NCBI GenBank assembly: GCA_003150225.1
Contig: QAND01000029.1
Span: 42,962 to 106,961 of the forward strand
DNA from: Bacillota bacterium
Lineage (GTDB): Bacteria; Bacillota; Clostridia; Christensenellales; QAND01
Direction of reading: 5' to 3'
Length of the DNA: 64,000 nucleotides
The position numbers and the translations under genes were made by a program. A model generated the notes under the pieces. The model was not told the DNA's origin, did no database searches, and saw only the letters and a list, made by a program, of their open reading frames with translations. Below, piece by piece: positions 26,350 through 35,672 of the stretch (the first letter of the stretch is position 1; each line of letters starts with the position of its first letter).

Positions 26350-26574
26350 ATGGATCAGGAAAAACAGCCTCTATTGGAGGATCGCTTGAAGGAATTGGAA
26401 GCCATGGTGGAGAAGCTGGAAGCCGGAAAAACCGGCATTGACGAATCCGTAGCCATCTACGAAGCCGGCATGGCCCTTGCCAAGGATTTGCAAAAACAGC
26501 TATCCGCCCTAAGCAGCCGCATTTCCGTGGCGTCCGGGGAGGAGGAAATCCCCTTTGCAAACGCCGATGAGTGA
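26350..26574 (+). CDS. xseB: Exodeoxyribonuclease VII small subunit
   Basis: 74-residue helical protein with LEDRLKELEAMVEKLEAGKT and the following VAIYEAGMALAKDLQKQL, matching XseB. RBS GAAAGGAG is at 26333-26340. Its end overlaps the ispA start. Confidence 0.93.
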   Translation: MDQEKQPLLEDRLKELEAMVEKLEAGKTGIDESVAIYEAGMALAKDLQKQLSALSSRISVASGEEEIPFANADE

Positions 26575-27448
26575 CTATCAAAACCGCTATGACGCCTATC
26601 GCCTTCGGGTCGAGGAATACCTGCACGCCTCCCTTATGGTGCTCCCCGAGGGGGAGCTGCGGGACGCCATGGCATATAGTCTATTTGGCGGCGGCAAGCT
26701 GCTGCGGCCCGTTCTCACCTTAGCCGCTTGTGATTTGGCGGATGGCGTCATCGGCGATGCGCTACCCTTCGCCGGCGCTGTGGAGATGATCCATACGTAT
26801 AGCCTAATCCACGATGACCTCCCCTGTATGGACAACGATTCCCTTCGCCGCGGACGGCCCACCAACCACGTAGTTTACGGGGAGGATATGGCGGTGCTGG
26901 CGGGAGACGGCCTTTTGTCCTGGGCCTTTGAGACCATGCTCATCGCTTGTTCCACCCTGGAGGATCCCAGGCCCGGCTTGCTGGCTACCCAAGCCATTGC
27001 CCATGGTTGCGGCGCCCTAGGGATGGTATACGGCCAATCCCTGGACATCAAAAATGAAGGACGGCCCCTAGGGGAGCAGGAGCTCCGGATGGTTCATCGC
27101 AACAAGACCGGCGCCCTCATCAAGGGCGCGCTTCTAGCCGGCGCCCATTTCGGCTTTACCGATGCCCTTTCCCTTCATGCAGTCCGTACCTATGGGGAGA
27201 ACCTGGGCGTTGCATTCCAAATCGCCGACGATGTACTGGATGCCACCCAAAGCGCCGAGGTTCTGGGAAAGACTCCTCATAAGGATCAAGAGGCCCATAA
27301 GACCACCTATGTTACCCTTTATGGCGTAGAAGGTGCCCGGCAGCTCTGTCAGGAATACACCGATCGAGCGGTGGAAGCCCTCGCTCCCTTTCCCAAAAGC
27401 GGATTTCTGATTCAGCTTGCCCAGGCATATGCCAAAAGGGTTCGGTAA
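26567..27448 (+). CDS. ispA: Polyprenyl synthetase, farnesyl-diphosphate synthase type
   Basis: Condenses isopentenyl diphosphate with allylic diphosphates to make farnesyl diphosphate. The 293 residues carry the first Asp-rich motif in HDDLPCMDND with RRGRPTNH and the second in FQIADDVLD, plus GGGKLLRPVL. ATG 26567 overlaps the xseB stop codon. With dxs next, this is an isoprenoid gene pair feeding undecaprenyl and quinone synthesis. Confidence 0.94.
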   Translation: MSDYQNRYDAYRLRVEEYLHASLMVLPEGELRDAMAYSLFGGGKLLRPVLTLAACDLADGVIGDALPFAGAVEMIHTYSLIHDDLPCMDNDSLRRGRPTNHVVYGEDMAVLAGDGLLSWAFETMLIACSTLEDPRPGLLATQAIAHGCGALGMVYGQSLDIKNEGRPLGEQELRMVHRNKTGALIKGALLAGAHFGFTDALSLHAVRTYGENLGVAFQIADDVLDATQSAEVLGKTPHKDQEAHKTTYVTLYGVEGARQLCQEYTDRAVEALAPFPKSGFLIQLAQAYAKRVR

Positions 27449-27454
27449 TTGGAC

Positions 27455-27482
27455 GTTCAACCCTATGGTTCTATGGTATAAT
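27455..27482 (+). promoter_or_regulatory. Extended -10 promoter of dxs
   Basis: TGGTATAAT (27474-27482) is an extended -10 element; a weak GTTCAA (27455-27460) lies 16 bases before it. Confidence 0.5.
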
Positions 27483-27574
27483 AAAAAATCCAACATAGAA
27501 CAACGCTGGGATTCATGCAGAATCACGGCCTATTTTCTGTTGCAATGGAAGGAAACCCAAGGGACAACACCGCC

Positions 27575-29434
27575 ATGCAGAAATTGCTGAACCAAATCCA
27601 TAGTCCCGCGGATCTGCGGGCACTGAACAAACAGGAAACCGAGTCCCTGTGCCAGGAGATTCGGGAATGCATCGTGTCCACCGTCATGCAGAACGGCGGA
27701 CACATGGCCTCCAATCTTGGAGTGGTGGAATTGACCATCGCTCTGCACAAGGCGTTTGACGCCCCTTCCGACCAGATCGTCTTCGACGTAGGGCATCAAT
27801 GCTATACCCATAAGCTTCTGACCGGCCGGGCGGACCGGTTCTGTACCCTCCGCACCCGGGACGGCATCAGTGGATTTCCCAATTGCACGGAAAGCCCCTA
27901 CGATGCTTTCCAGACCGGCCACAGCTCCACCTCCATTTCAGCGGCGGTGGGCATGGCCCGTGCCCGGGATCTGGCAGGCCAGACCCATAGCGTAGTAGCT
28001 GTGATCGGGGATGGCGCGCTCACTGGGGGCATGAGCTACGAGGCGCTAAACGACGGCGCCGATTTAGGCAGCTCCCTTATCGTCATCCTCAACGACAACG
28101 AAATGTCCATCAGCAAAAACGTAGGAGGTATGACGGAATACCTCAATAAAATTCGCTCCAGCCCCAGGTACCATAGCTTTAAACGGCGCTTTAAGGGGTT
28201 TCTGCGTTCCATTCCTCTCATCGGAGGGGGACTGTACCGGGTGGTGGACTGGACCAAGGATTGCGTTAAGCGGATCTTTCTCCAGCCGGTGTTCTTTGAG
28301 GAGATCGGCTATGTATATCTGGGGCCCATCGATGGCCATGACGTCGACGCCATGGTCTCGGTATTCTCCCAAGCCAAGGAACTGGACCGGCCCGTGTTCA
28401 TCCATGTAATCACCCAAAAAGGCAGGGGATACCGCCCTGCCGCCAAGGATCCAGAGAAGTTTCACGGCGTTTCTCCCTTTGTGGTGGAGAAAAACGGAAA
28501 CGGCGGTGAAACCTGCTCTCATCTATTGGGACGCAAACTCATCGAACTATCGGAAAAGGATCGCCGGATCACAGCTGTCACCGCCGCGATGCCCACCGGC
28601 ACCGGGCTTTCCGCCTATCAGGAACGGTTCCCAAAGCGTTGCTTTGACGTGGGCATCGCTGAGGAACACGGGGTGACCATGTCCGCCGGTATGGCAAAAG
28701 CGGGCATGCGTCCCTATTTTGCCGTTTACGCCTCCTTTTTGCAGCGGGCATATGACCAGATTCTTACGGATGTCTGCATTCAGGGCCTTCCCGTCACCCT
28801 TTGTGTGGATCGGGCTGGCATCGTGGGGGAGGATGGGGAGACCCATCACGGGGTGTTCGATCTTTCCATGATGATGCCCATGCCGGGACTCACCATCATG
28901 GAGCCCGCCACTCCCAGCGAGATGGAGGAAATGCTGGAGATGACCCTCACCCTAAACGGCCCCTGCGCCATCCGCTACCCCAAGGGAAGCCTCTGGGCCG
29001 GTTCTTCCAAAAAGGAACCCGTGGTCTACGGCAAGGCACAGGAGCTTCTTCCCATCTCCCGGATTACTGTGGTAACGGCGGGAAGTATGGTGGGCTGCGC
29101 CTATGAGGCTATCTCCCAGCTTGCCCAAAAGGAGATAGAGGCCATCGGCCTTGTCAATCTGAGGTTTTTAAAGCCCTTGGATGGAAAGCTGCTTCGGCGG
29201 CTGGAGGAAGAGGCCCAGGTGCTTCTGGTGGTGGAGGAAAATAGCGTCCATGGAGGGATTGGTGACGCCCTCGCAGGGTATTTTTCCGCCCGTTCCAGCA
29301 TTCGGATTGAGAAGCTAGGTGTGGGGGACGCCTTTGTCAAGCATGGCCAACGAGCCCAGCTTCTGCATGAACTGGGTCTGGATCGGGATGGGATCGCCAG
29401 CCGCCTGGAAACCATTTTGGAGGAGTCGCGATGA
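27575..29434 (+). CDS. dxs: 1-deoxy-D-xylulose-5-phosphate synthase
   Basis: Thiamine-diphosphate enzyme that starts the MEP isoprenoid pathway from pyruvate and glyceraldehyde phosphate. 619 residues: GHQCYTHKLLTGR, the ThDP motif GDGALTGGMSYEALN...ILNDN, GPIDGHD, FDVGIAEEHGVTMSAGMA and CVDRAGIVGEDGETHHG. I take ATG 27575 (MQKLLNQIHSPADLR) behind AAGGGA; in-frame ATGs at 27515 and 27545 lie upstream. It overlaps tlyA by 4 bases. Confidence 0.96.
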   Translation: MQKLLNQIHSPADLRALNKQETESLCQEIRECIVSTVMQNGGHMASNLGVVELTIALHKAFDAPSDQIVFDVGHQCYTHKLLTGRADRFCTLRTRDGISGFPNCTESPYDAFQTGHSSTSISAAVGMARARDLAGQTHSVVAVIGDGALTGGMSYEALNDGADLGSSLIVILNDNEMSISKNVGGMTEYLNKIRSSPRYHSFKRRFKGFLRSIPLIGGGLYRVVDWTKDCVKRIFLQPVFFEEIGYVYLGPIDGHDVDAMVSVFSQAKELDRPVFIHVITQKGRGYRPAAKDPEKFHGVSPFVVEKNGNGGETCSHLLGRKLIELSEKDRRITAVTAAMPTGTGLSAYQERFPKRCFDVGIAEEHGVTMSAGMAKAGMRPYFAVYASFLQRAYDQILTDVCIQGLPVTLCVDRAGIVGEDGETHHGVFDLSMMMPMPGLTIMEPATPSEMEEMLEMTLTLNGPCAIRYPKGSLWAGSSKKEPVVYGKAQELLPISRITVVTAGSMVGCAYEAISQLAQKEIEAIGLVNLRFLKPLDGKLLRRLEEEAQVLLVVEENSVHGGIGDALAGYFSARSSIRIEKLGVGDAFVKHGQRAQLLHELGLDRDGIASRLETILEESR

Positions 29435-30228
29435 AAGGGGAACGTCTGGACGCTGCTATGGTGGCGCGGGGCCTAGCTCCCAGCAGAAATGCCGCCCAGG
29501 GGATCATTCTTGCGGGCGATGTCCTGGTCAACGGTGAACCCGCTCAAAAAGCGGCTCAGCCGGTGACTGATCTGGATGCGATTGAAGTGGGAAGCCAGCG
29601 AAAGTATGTAAGCCGGGGCGGCTATAAGCTGGAAAAAGCCCTATCGGTGTTTCCCGTGGATCTCACGGGTAAAACCTGTCTGGATATCGGCGCCAGCACC
29701 GGAGGCTTCACCCATTGTATGCTGCAAAATGGCGCTGCCAAATGCTATGCCATCGATGTTGGCTATGGCCAGCTGGATTATACGCTGCGGAACGATGACC
29801 GAGTGGTTTCTATGGAACGATACAATGCCCGGAATCTCCGCAAGGAGGACGTAGGTGGTGAGGCGGATTTTGCCTCCATCGATGTATCCTTCATTTCGCT
29901 CAAGCTGATTCTGCCGCCCTTGTTCTTCTGTCTGCGGGATGGGGGAGAGGCGGTGGCCCTCATCAAACCCCAGTTCGAGGCCGGAAAGGAACAGGTGGGG
30001 AAAAACGGCGTCGTGCGCTCTGCTACCGTTCATAAGGCAGTCTGTCTCTCCGTTTTAACCTTTGCCCAGGAGCACGGCTTTGGAGTGTCCGGCCTGGATT
30101 ATTCCCCCATCAAGGGGCCCAAGGGCAATGTGGAGTTTCTTGCGTATCTCATCAAAAACGGTGCGTCTTTGGGAGAATCCCAATTATCCACCCTGATAGA
30201 TGGAGTTCTTTCCTCCGTCAGTTTCTAA
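29431..30228 (+). CDS. tlyA: TlyA family rRNA methyltransferase
   Basis: 265 residues: an N-terminal S4 RNA-binding domain (RLDAAMVARGLAPSRNAAQ, RKYVSRGGYKLEKAL) and a FtsJ-type SAM domain (LDIGASTGGFTHCMLQNGA, DVSFISLKLILPP, KPQFEAGKEQVG). TlyA methylates 16S/23S rRNA ribose in Mycobacterium; the YqxC branch in Bacillota is less studied. Conserved next to dxs in Clostridia. Confidence 0.92.
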   Translation: MKGERLDAAMVARGLAPSRNAAQGIILAGDVLVNGEPAQKAAQPVTDLDAIEVGSQRKYVSRGGYKLEKALSVFPVDLTGKTCLDIGASTGGFTHCMLQNGAAKCYAIDVGYGQLDYTLRNDDRVVSMERYNARNLRKEDVGGEADFASIDVSFISLKLILPPLFFCLRDGGEAVALIKPQFEAGKEQVGKNGVVRSATVHKAVCLSVLTFAQEHGFGVSGLDYSPIKGPKGNVEFLAYLIKNGASLGESQLSTLIDGVLSSVSF

Positions 30229-30272
30229 AAAACGTAGCCGCGGACAGCGGCCGTGTAGTCGCATCTTCTTGA

Positions 30273-30301
30273 TTGTATAATATGCATTTCTCGTGTATAA
30301 T
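30273..30301 (+). promoter_or_regulatory. Sigma-A promoter of nadK-argR-recN
   Basis: TTGTAT (30273-30278), 17 bases, TATAAT (30296-30301). A second TATAAT at 30276-30281 overlaps the -35 but has no good -35 of its own. Confidence 0.65.
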
Positions 30302-30324
30302 ACGGGTTATAAGCGGTGATGTCT

Positions 30325-31179
30325 ATGAAACAGGCGTGCATCTACGCCAATTCCGATAAGGATACCTATTTCAACCTGGCCCGCGGAGTAATGGGTTATC
30401 TGTTGTCTGCCGGGTATCAAGTATACTGCCAGGACGATATGACGGATACCCTGGGCTGTCCTCCGGCAACGGACAGCCAAGGGCCCATGGATCTGGCCTT
30501 TATTCTGGGCGGGGACGGCACCGTACTGACCGCCCTCTTTACCGGAAACCTCTATGATGTGCCCATGTGCTGTATCAACATGGGTACCCTAGGCTTTTTG
30601 TTGGAGCACAACAGCCGGGAGTTCCCCGTCTTTATGGATCAGATTCTTGCGGGGGACTATGAAATCGAGTCCCGGGAGATGCTGTCCGCCACCGTCCGCT
30701 CCCAGGACGGCCGCCAACAGCCCATCCGCTACGCGTTAAATGACGTCAACGTGGTCCGGAGCAGTCTGGGCGGCGTCATGCGGTGCAACGTATGGGTAGG
30801 GGAAGAGATGGTTTCGGAGTATGCTGCAGACGGCATCCTGGTAGCCACCCCCACCGGCTCCACCGCCTACTCTCTTTCGGCGGGAGGCCCCATCGTCGCT
30901 CCCGACGTAGCTTGTTTCATCATCACACCGGTCTGTGCCCATTCCCTCTACACCCGTCCTCTGGTGGTGAAGGATACCCAGACCATTCGGATTCTGCCTC
31001 AGCGGGGCCCCCTTTCCCTGGTGCTGGACGGCCAGCGCGAGTTTCCCATCGAAACCGGGGATGAGGTGATCATCAAAAAGGCCGGAGTATCGGCCAAATT
31101 CATCACCACCCAGGGCCGCAGCTTTTTTTCGCTACTGCGCACAAAGATGGGCGAATGGAACGTTCCCCGATTGAAATAA
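30325..31179 (+). CDS. nadK: NAD kinase
   Basis: Phosphorylates NAD to NADP. 284 residues with the diphosphate-binding GGDGTVL, NMGTLGFL, the NDVNVVRSS element and TPTGSTAYSLSAGGPI. Three close starts exist (GTG 30316, ATG 30319, ATG 30325). GGTGAT at 30315-30320, complementary to the 16S end, favours 30325. argR follows after 9 bases. Confidence 0.93.
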   Translation: MKQACIYANSDKDTYFNLARGVMGYLLSAGYQVYCQDDMTDTLGCPPATDSQGPMDLAFILGGDGTVLTALFTGNLYDVPMCCINMGTLGFLLEHNSREFPVFMDQILAGDYEIESREMLSATVRSQDGRQQPIRYALNDVNVVRSSLGGVMRCNVWVGEEMVSEYAADGILVATPTGSTAYSLSAGGPIVAPDVACFIITPVCAHSLYTRPLVVKDTQTIRILPQRGPLSLVLDGQREFPIETGDEVIIKKAGVSAKFITTQGRSFFSLLRTKMGEWNVPRLK

Positions 31180-31188
31180 GGAGTCCCA

Positions 31189-31638
31189 ATGAAGAACAAG
31201 AGACAACACGCCATCAAGGAGATCATCGAGGCTAACGATGTGGAGACCCAGGGGGAGCTCGCCGACCTGTTGCTGGAAAGCGGATTCAAGGTGACCCAAG
31301 CCACCGTATCCCGCGATATCAAAGATCTGCGCCTAGTAAAGGTTCTCACCGAGCGCGGAACCTATAAATACGCGTCGGGAGAGCAGAAGGACGCGCGGGA
31401 AAGCGGCGTGCCCATTCGGGTATTTACCGACACCGTGGTCTCCATCGATTCTGCGGGGAGCATTGTGGTGGTTCATACCCTTTCGGGCAGCGCCAACGCC
31501 GCAGCTGAAGCTCTGGATTCCCAACGGTATCCTGAGATCGCCGGCACTATCGCCGGAGACAATACCATCTTTATCGCCGTAAAGGATGGCGCCCAGAGTT
31601 CGGAATTGATCAAGAAACTCAGAAAGCTGGCAAAATAA
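31189..31638 (+). CDS. argR: Arginine repressor ArgR/AhrC
   Basis: 149 residues: a winged-helix DNA-binding domain (IKEIIEANDVETQGELADLL, VTQATVSRDIKDLRLVK) and a C-terminal hexamer and arginine-binding domain (GSANAAAEALDS, IAGDNTIFIAV). It controls arginine metabolism elsewhere. Next to recN as in most Bacillota. Confidence 0.95.
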   Translation: MKNKRQHAIKEIIEANDVETQGELADLLLESGFKVTQATVSRDIKDLRLVKVLTERGTYKYASGEQKDARESGVPIRVFTDTVVSIDSAGSIVVVHTLSGSANAAAEALDSQRYPEIAGTIAGDNTIFIAVKDGAQSSELIKKLRKLAK

Positions 31639-31641
31639 CGG

Positions 31642-33366
31642 ATGCTCAGGAGTATCAACATTCGGAATATCGCCCTCATCGAGTCCCTGTCTTTGGAGTT
31701 CGGCCGGGGGCTTAATGTGCTTTCCGGAGAAACCGGTGCCGGCAAATCCATCCTCATCGATGCTGTAAACTTGGTGCTAGGGGACCGCGCCGACCGGGAG
31801 TTGATTCGCCGCGGCGCCGATCGGGCGGTGGTAGAGGCCTTCTTCTCCACCCAGGATCCGCGGGTGATGGATGTTCTCCGGCAGGCGGGTCTGGAACCCG
31901 AGGAGGAGGTGATCCTCAGTCGGGAGCTTACCGCCGCCGGACGCAACGTGGCCCGTATCAATGGAACCCTGGTCAATAACGCGGCGTTAAAAGCCGTCAG
32001 TGCTCTTCTCATCGACATCCACGGCCAACACCAGCATCAGTCCCTCTTTAACCCCAAGGCCCATCTGGGACTCTTGGACGCCTATTGTGGGGATAGAATC
32101 GACGTTCCTCTCAAAGCGTATCGCGAGGCGCTTTCCCGTCTTCGCCGCATTGGTGAAGAGCTGCAGGGCCTGGGCGGCGATCCCGGAGAGCGGGAGCGTC
32201 GCAAGGATATGCTTCAGTTTGCCATTGAGGAGATCTCCCGGGAGAATATCACGCCGGGAGAGGAAGCCCGCCTGGAGCAGGAACAGCGGGTGATGGCCAA
32301 CGCCGAGCGGATCTCCAGCGCCCTTACAAGCGCCTATGAAAGTCTATATGGGGTAGAGGATACCCCCGGCGCTATGGAGCTCTTCAGCGGAGCGGCTCAG
32401 GACCTGGTCTCCATTGGAGAATATGGCAGGGAATACGCCGACGTGGCCGAGGAGCTAAACACTTTGTACTACCAGGCCGAAGGCGTAGTAGAGACCGTTC
32501 GGGAGCTGCAATATCGCTTTTTCTACGATCCAGCCGCCCTGGAGGCGATAGAAAAACGGCTGGCCGACCTACAGCGACTGGCACGAAAATACGGTGGCTC
32601 CGTAGACAGCGCGCTGGAATACCTCTCCTCCTGCGAGGAGGAACTCTACCAATTGGAGCACTCCGAGGAGCGCATTGCCGCCCTGATGGCAGAACGCGCA
32701 AAAACGATTTCCGCTGCCTATCAAGCCGGTACTGCTCTATCCAAGCTGCGACATGAGGCAGCTGCGGCCTTTACCCAGGAGATACAGGTTCAGCTGAAGG
32801 ATCTGGGCATGGGAGGAGGCGGCTTTCTGGTACACTTTTCGGAAATTCCTCCCGAGGACGCCTATCGGACGGACGAGGCTCGCTTTGGCAGCCGTGGGCT
32901 GGATCAAGCGGAATTCCTTTTCTCCGCCAATCGCGGAGAACCGCCCCGACCCCTGGCCCGGATCGCCTCCGGGGGCGAGGCCAGTCGGATCATGCTGGCG
33001 CTTAAGAATATCTTTGCCCGGATCGACGGCATCGATTGCCTGATCTTCGATGAAATCGATACCGGCATCAGCGGAGCCATGGCCCATGTTGTGGCCGAAA
33101 AAATGGCGCGGATCAGCCGAGAGCGGCAGGTTCTCTGCGTTTCCCATCTGGCTCAGCTGGCGGCCATGGCGGATCACAACTATCTGATTGAAAAGCGGGA
33201 GGAGGGGGAAAAGACCCTGACCCACGTACATCTTTTAAGCGATGAAGAACGCATCCAAGAGATCGCCCGGTTGGCCGGCGGCAGAGAGGGGGACGCTTCC
33301 GCTCTGTCCCATGCGAGAGAGCTTCGGCAGCACGCCCAGGAGATCAAAAAACGTTTTTTACAATAA
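31642..33366 (+). CDS. recN: DNA repair protein RecN
   Basis: SMC-like ATPase for double-strand break repair. 574 residues: Walker A SGETGAGKSILIDAV near residue 30, a GQHQHQSL element, a long coiled coil (about 160-360), the signature RIASGGEASRIMLALK and Walker B IFDEIDTGISG. Two bases after argR. No LexA box is visible in front of it. Confidence 0.96.
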   Translation: MLRSINIRNIALIESLSLEFGRGLNVLSGETGAGKSILIDAVNLVLGDRADRELIRRGADRAVVEAFFSTQDPRVMDVLRQAGLEPEEEVILSRELTAAGRNVARINGTLVNNAALKAVSALLIDIHGQHQHQSLFNPKAHLGLLDAYCGDRIDVPLKAYREALSRLRRIGEELQGLGGDPGERERRKDMLQFAIEEISRENITPGEEARLEQEQRVMANAERISSALTSAYESLYGVEDTPGAMELFSGAAQDLVSIGEYGREYADVAEELNTLYYQAEGVVETVRELQYRFFYDPAALEAIEKRLADLQRLARKYGGSVDSALEYLSSCEEELYQLEHSEERIAALMAERAKTISAAYQAGTALSKLRHEAAAAFTQEIQVQLKDLGMGGGGFLVHFSEIPPEDAYRTDEARFGSRGLDQAEFLFSANRGEPPRPLARIASGGEASRIMLALKNIFARIDGIDCLIFDEIDTGISGAMAHVVAEKMARISRERQVLCVSHLAQLAAMADHNYLIEKREEGEKTLTHVHLLSDEERIQEIARLAGGREGDASALSHARELRQHAQEIKKRFLQ

Positions 33367-33374
33367 ATCATCAG

Positions 33375-33410
33375 AAAAAAGCCATCCCGTGGGACGGCTT
33401 TTTTGATTTT
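33375..33410 (+). terminator. Terminator after recN
   Basis: AAAAAAGCC-A-TCCC / GGGA-C-GGCTTTTTT (33375-33404) with a GT loop and one mismatch, followed by a T-rich tail. It closes the asp23-to-recN region. Confidence 0.88.
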
Positions 33411-33489
33411 TTCTTCTCGGGCGTCTCCAGCTTTATTTCACGGGGAATTGGGCAACCTACTCCATGATAAAAAATGGAGGCCATGGGAT

Positions 33490-34776
33490 TTGAAACACAA
33501 GTTTTTCTCCGCCATAAGCTATGTCCTGTGCGGATTGTTTTTTGCGTTCAACTTCATTCTTCCCCAAAACACCGGCGCTTTTCTGCCAGACCGTATCTAT
33601 GTAGACGTGGGCAAACAGGCCCAAGTGGAATTCACCCTGCCCATCTGGGCCAGCCTCTCCACCAGCGATGGCACGGAGCTATCGGTCAACGGCAGCCCGG
33701 TATCCCAGGGGAAAACCATCTCGTTAAACCAAGGGCTCACCATCGCTTCCGATAAAGCGGTGGACACCGAGCTTGTCATCAAACTGGGCAATCTCTTTAC
33801 CCTCAAGCGAATCCAGGTTACCGCCAGCGATGATATTATGCTCTATCCGGGCGGACAGAGCATCGGGGTTGCCATGTATACAAAAGGCGCGCTGGTGGTG
33901 GCCACCGGAGAATTCACCAATCAAAATGGGGAAGTGGTTTCCCCCGGAAAGGAGGCCGGCCTCCTGCCGGGGGATATCGTTCTCATGGCCGATGGCAAGG
34001 AGGTTAAAGGGGCGGATATGCTCTCCAGCATCATCAGCAACCGCAAGGAAGCACTCTCGTTGCGCATCATCCGCCAGGGAGAGGAGCAGGAGATATCCAT
34101 CCTGCCCCAGATGGATGCCAGCGACAACCGCTATAAGATGGGCCTCTGGGTTCGGGACAGCACGGCGGGCATCGGAACCATGACCTTTATCGATCCCAAA
34201 ACCATGGGATTCGGTAGCCTGGGTCATGCCATTACCGATGTGGATCTGCGGGAGGTGCTGCTTTTGCGCACGGGGGAAATCATCCCCGCCACGGTATTCG
34301 ATGTGATTCCCGGCCAGGTAGGGAAGCCGGGGGAACTGTGCGGTACCTTTATGGAGAACGAAAAATCCGCAGGCACCATCAGCAAAAACACAGATTTTGG
34401 AATCTTTGGAACCGCTAACCGGATCCTGGGCAACGATGCTTACGATCAGCCCCTGCCCATCGCTTTTCAGTCCGAGATCCGCACCGGGCCCTGCACCATC
34501 CTCTCCACCATCGATGACGGGGGAGTGAAAGAATACGACTGTGAAATCGTCCGAATCAACCGGCAGAAGAACAAATCCACCAAAGGATTGGTCATCAAGG
34601 TCACCGATCCCCGCCTCCTGGAGACCACCGGAGGCATCGTCCAGGGCATGAGCGGCAGTCCAATTCTCCAGAACGGCAAAATCGTAGGCGCCGTAACCCA
34701 TGTATTTATCAATGATCCCCAACGAGGCTATGGGGTTTTTATCGAGTGGATGCTGGAGGAACTACAAAATCCCTAA
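33490..34776 (+). CDS. spoIVB: SpoIVB peptidase (S55 family)
   Basis: Serine protease secreted by the forespore that cuts SpoIVFA and so releases pro-sigma-K processing. 428 residues: an N-terminal membrane anchor (AISYVLCGLFFAFNFILP), a PDZ domain (GKEAGLLPGDIVLMADGKEV) and the S55 domain with the histidine motif GSLGHAITDVD and the serine motif GIVQGMSGSPILQNG. TTG 33490 follows GGAGG by 9 bases. A possible forespore sigma-F element (CTTTA, 33431; GGGCAACCTA, 33450) lies upstream. Target and effector (SigK) are both expected in this genome. Confidence 0.95.
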   Translation: MKHKFFSAISYVLCGLFFAFNFILPQNTGAFLPDRIYVDVGKQAQVEFTLPIWASLSTSDGTELSVNGSPVSQGKTISLNQGLTIASDKAVDTELVIKLGNLFTLKRIQVTASDDIMLYPGGQSIGVAMYTKGALVVATGEFTNQNGEVVSPGKEAGLLPGDIVLMADGKEVKGADMLSSIISNRKEALSLRIIRQGEEQEISILPQMDASDNRYKMGLWVRDSTAGIGTMTFIDPKTMGFGSLGHAITDVDLREVLLLRTGEIIPATVFDVIPGQVGKPGELCGTFMENEKSAGTISKNTDFGIFGTANRILGNDAYDQPLPIAFQSEIRTGPCTILSTIDDGGVKEYDCEIVRINRQKNKSTKGLVIKVTDPRLLETTGGIVQGMSGSPILQNGKIVGAVTHVFINDPQRGYGVFIEWMLEELQNP

Positions 34777-34784
34777 AAACATAA

Positions 34785-34816
34785 TTGCAGAATTTGGGAA
34801 TTTTCGATACTATAAT
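34785..34816 (+). promoter_or_regulatory. Candidate spo0A promoter
   Basis: TTGCAG (34785-34790) is 17 bases from TACTAT (34808-34813), overlapping TATAAT (34811-34816). I found no clear sigma-H element or Spo0A box. Confidence 0.4.
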
Positions 34817-34871
34817 ATTATGAAGTTTCCATTCGGCATATCATCATTCTTTTAGGAATGCGGGGGCAGAC

Positions 34872-35633
34872 ATGAACGAAACCATCACCGTTGTAATTGG
34901 AGATACCAATGCGGAGTACGCCCAGGCTATACGGCGTGGGCTGGAAGCCCATGGCTATACCGTCCTTAAGGTGGCGGAGGACGGTATTACCCTGATCGAT
35001 GCCATCAAACGGATGCGGCCCGGCCTTGTGATCATGGATGTCATCCTCAGTAGGCTGGACGGATTCGCCGTCATGGAGGAACTGCATCAGCTGCCCTCCT
35101 TGGAATGGCCCAAGATTCTGGTACACACGGCTCTAAACCAGGAGAACATCATGCTCAGAATCTATTCCATGGGCGCCGATTATCTCAGCAAACCCGCCCC
35201 TATAAGCCAGGTGGTCCGCCGGGTAGACGCCATGTTTGCTGGCAACTACCGGCAGGGGGTGGAGAGCGCTATCTATCAATCTATGCAGAACGACGAGCTG
35301 CGGCAAAAGGTTTCCGTATGTCTCAAACGGCTGGGCATCTCTCCCAGGCTGAGGGGATACCGGTATTTGGTGGAGGGGATTTTGCTGGTGATGCGGGACA
35401 TTTCCATCCTGGACCGCTGCACCAGCGTTCTGTATCCCTATCTAGGCAAAATCTTTCATTCCACCCCCGAGCGGGTGGAACGGTGTATGCGATACAGCAT
35501 CGAGACCGCGTTTGAGCGGGGCAATCTTAGCGACATCGAGCAGGTATTCGGCTACACCGTAGACGTCAGCAAGGGAAAGCCCACCAACTCGCAGTTTATG
35601 GCCATGGTGGCGGACCATCTGCTATTAAACTAG
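34872..35633 (+). CDS. spo0A: Sporulation master regulator Spo0A
   Basis: Response regulator that commits cells to sporulation. 253 residues: receiver domain with phospho-acceptor D56 (VIMDVIL), T86 and K107 (LSKPAP), then the Spo0A C-terminal DNA-binding domain with the recognition-helix region ERVERCMRYSIETAF and the signature KPTNSQFMAMVADHL. The acidic pair that binds Mg2+ (usually DD in ADDN) reads GDTN, so the second Asp is T12; see findings. It follows spoIVB as in almost all endospore formers. Confidence 0.96.
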   Translation: MNETITVVIGDTNAEYAQAIRRGLEAHGYTVLKVAEDGITLIDAIKRMRPGLVIMDVILSRLDGFAVMEELHQLPSLEWPKILVHTALNQENIMLRIYSMGADYLSKPAPISQVVRRVDAMFAGNYRQGVESAIYQSMQNDELRQKVSVCLKRLGISPRLRGYRYLVEGILLVMRDISILDRCTSVLYPYLGKIFHSTPERVERCMRYSIETAFERGNLSDIEQVFGYTVDVSKGKPTNSQFMAMVADHLLLN

Positions 35634-35643
35634 ATATCAGCTT

Positions 35644-35672
35644 ACATATTTACTTTTGTCCCAGCATAACAT
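35644..35672 (+). promoter_or_regulatory. Sigma-E promoter of spoIIM
   Basis: ACATATT (35644-35650), 14 bases, CATAACAT (35665-35672) match the sigma-E -35 (KMATATT) well and the -10 (CATACANT) at 6 of 8. The predicted start is near 35679, inside the loop of the terminator that follows. spoIIM is sigma-E dependent in Bacillus. Confidence 0.6.

Noticed and set aside
30237..30251. Hairpin GCCGC-GGACA-GCGGC after tlyA as a terminator
   Set aside because: Five pairs and no T run; too weak to call.
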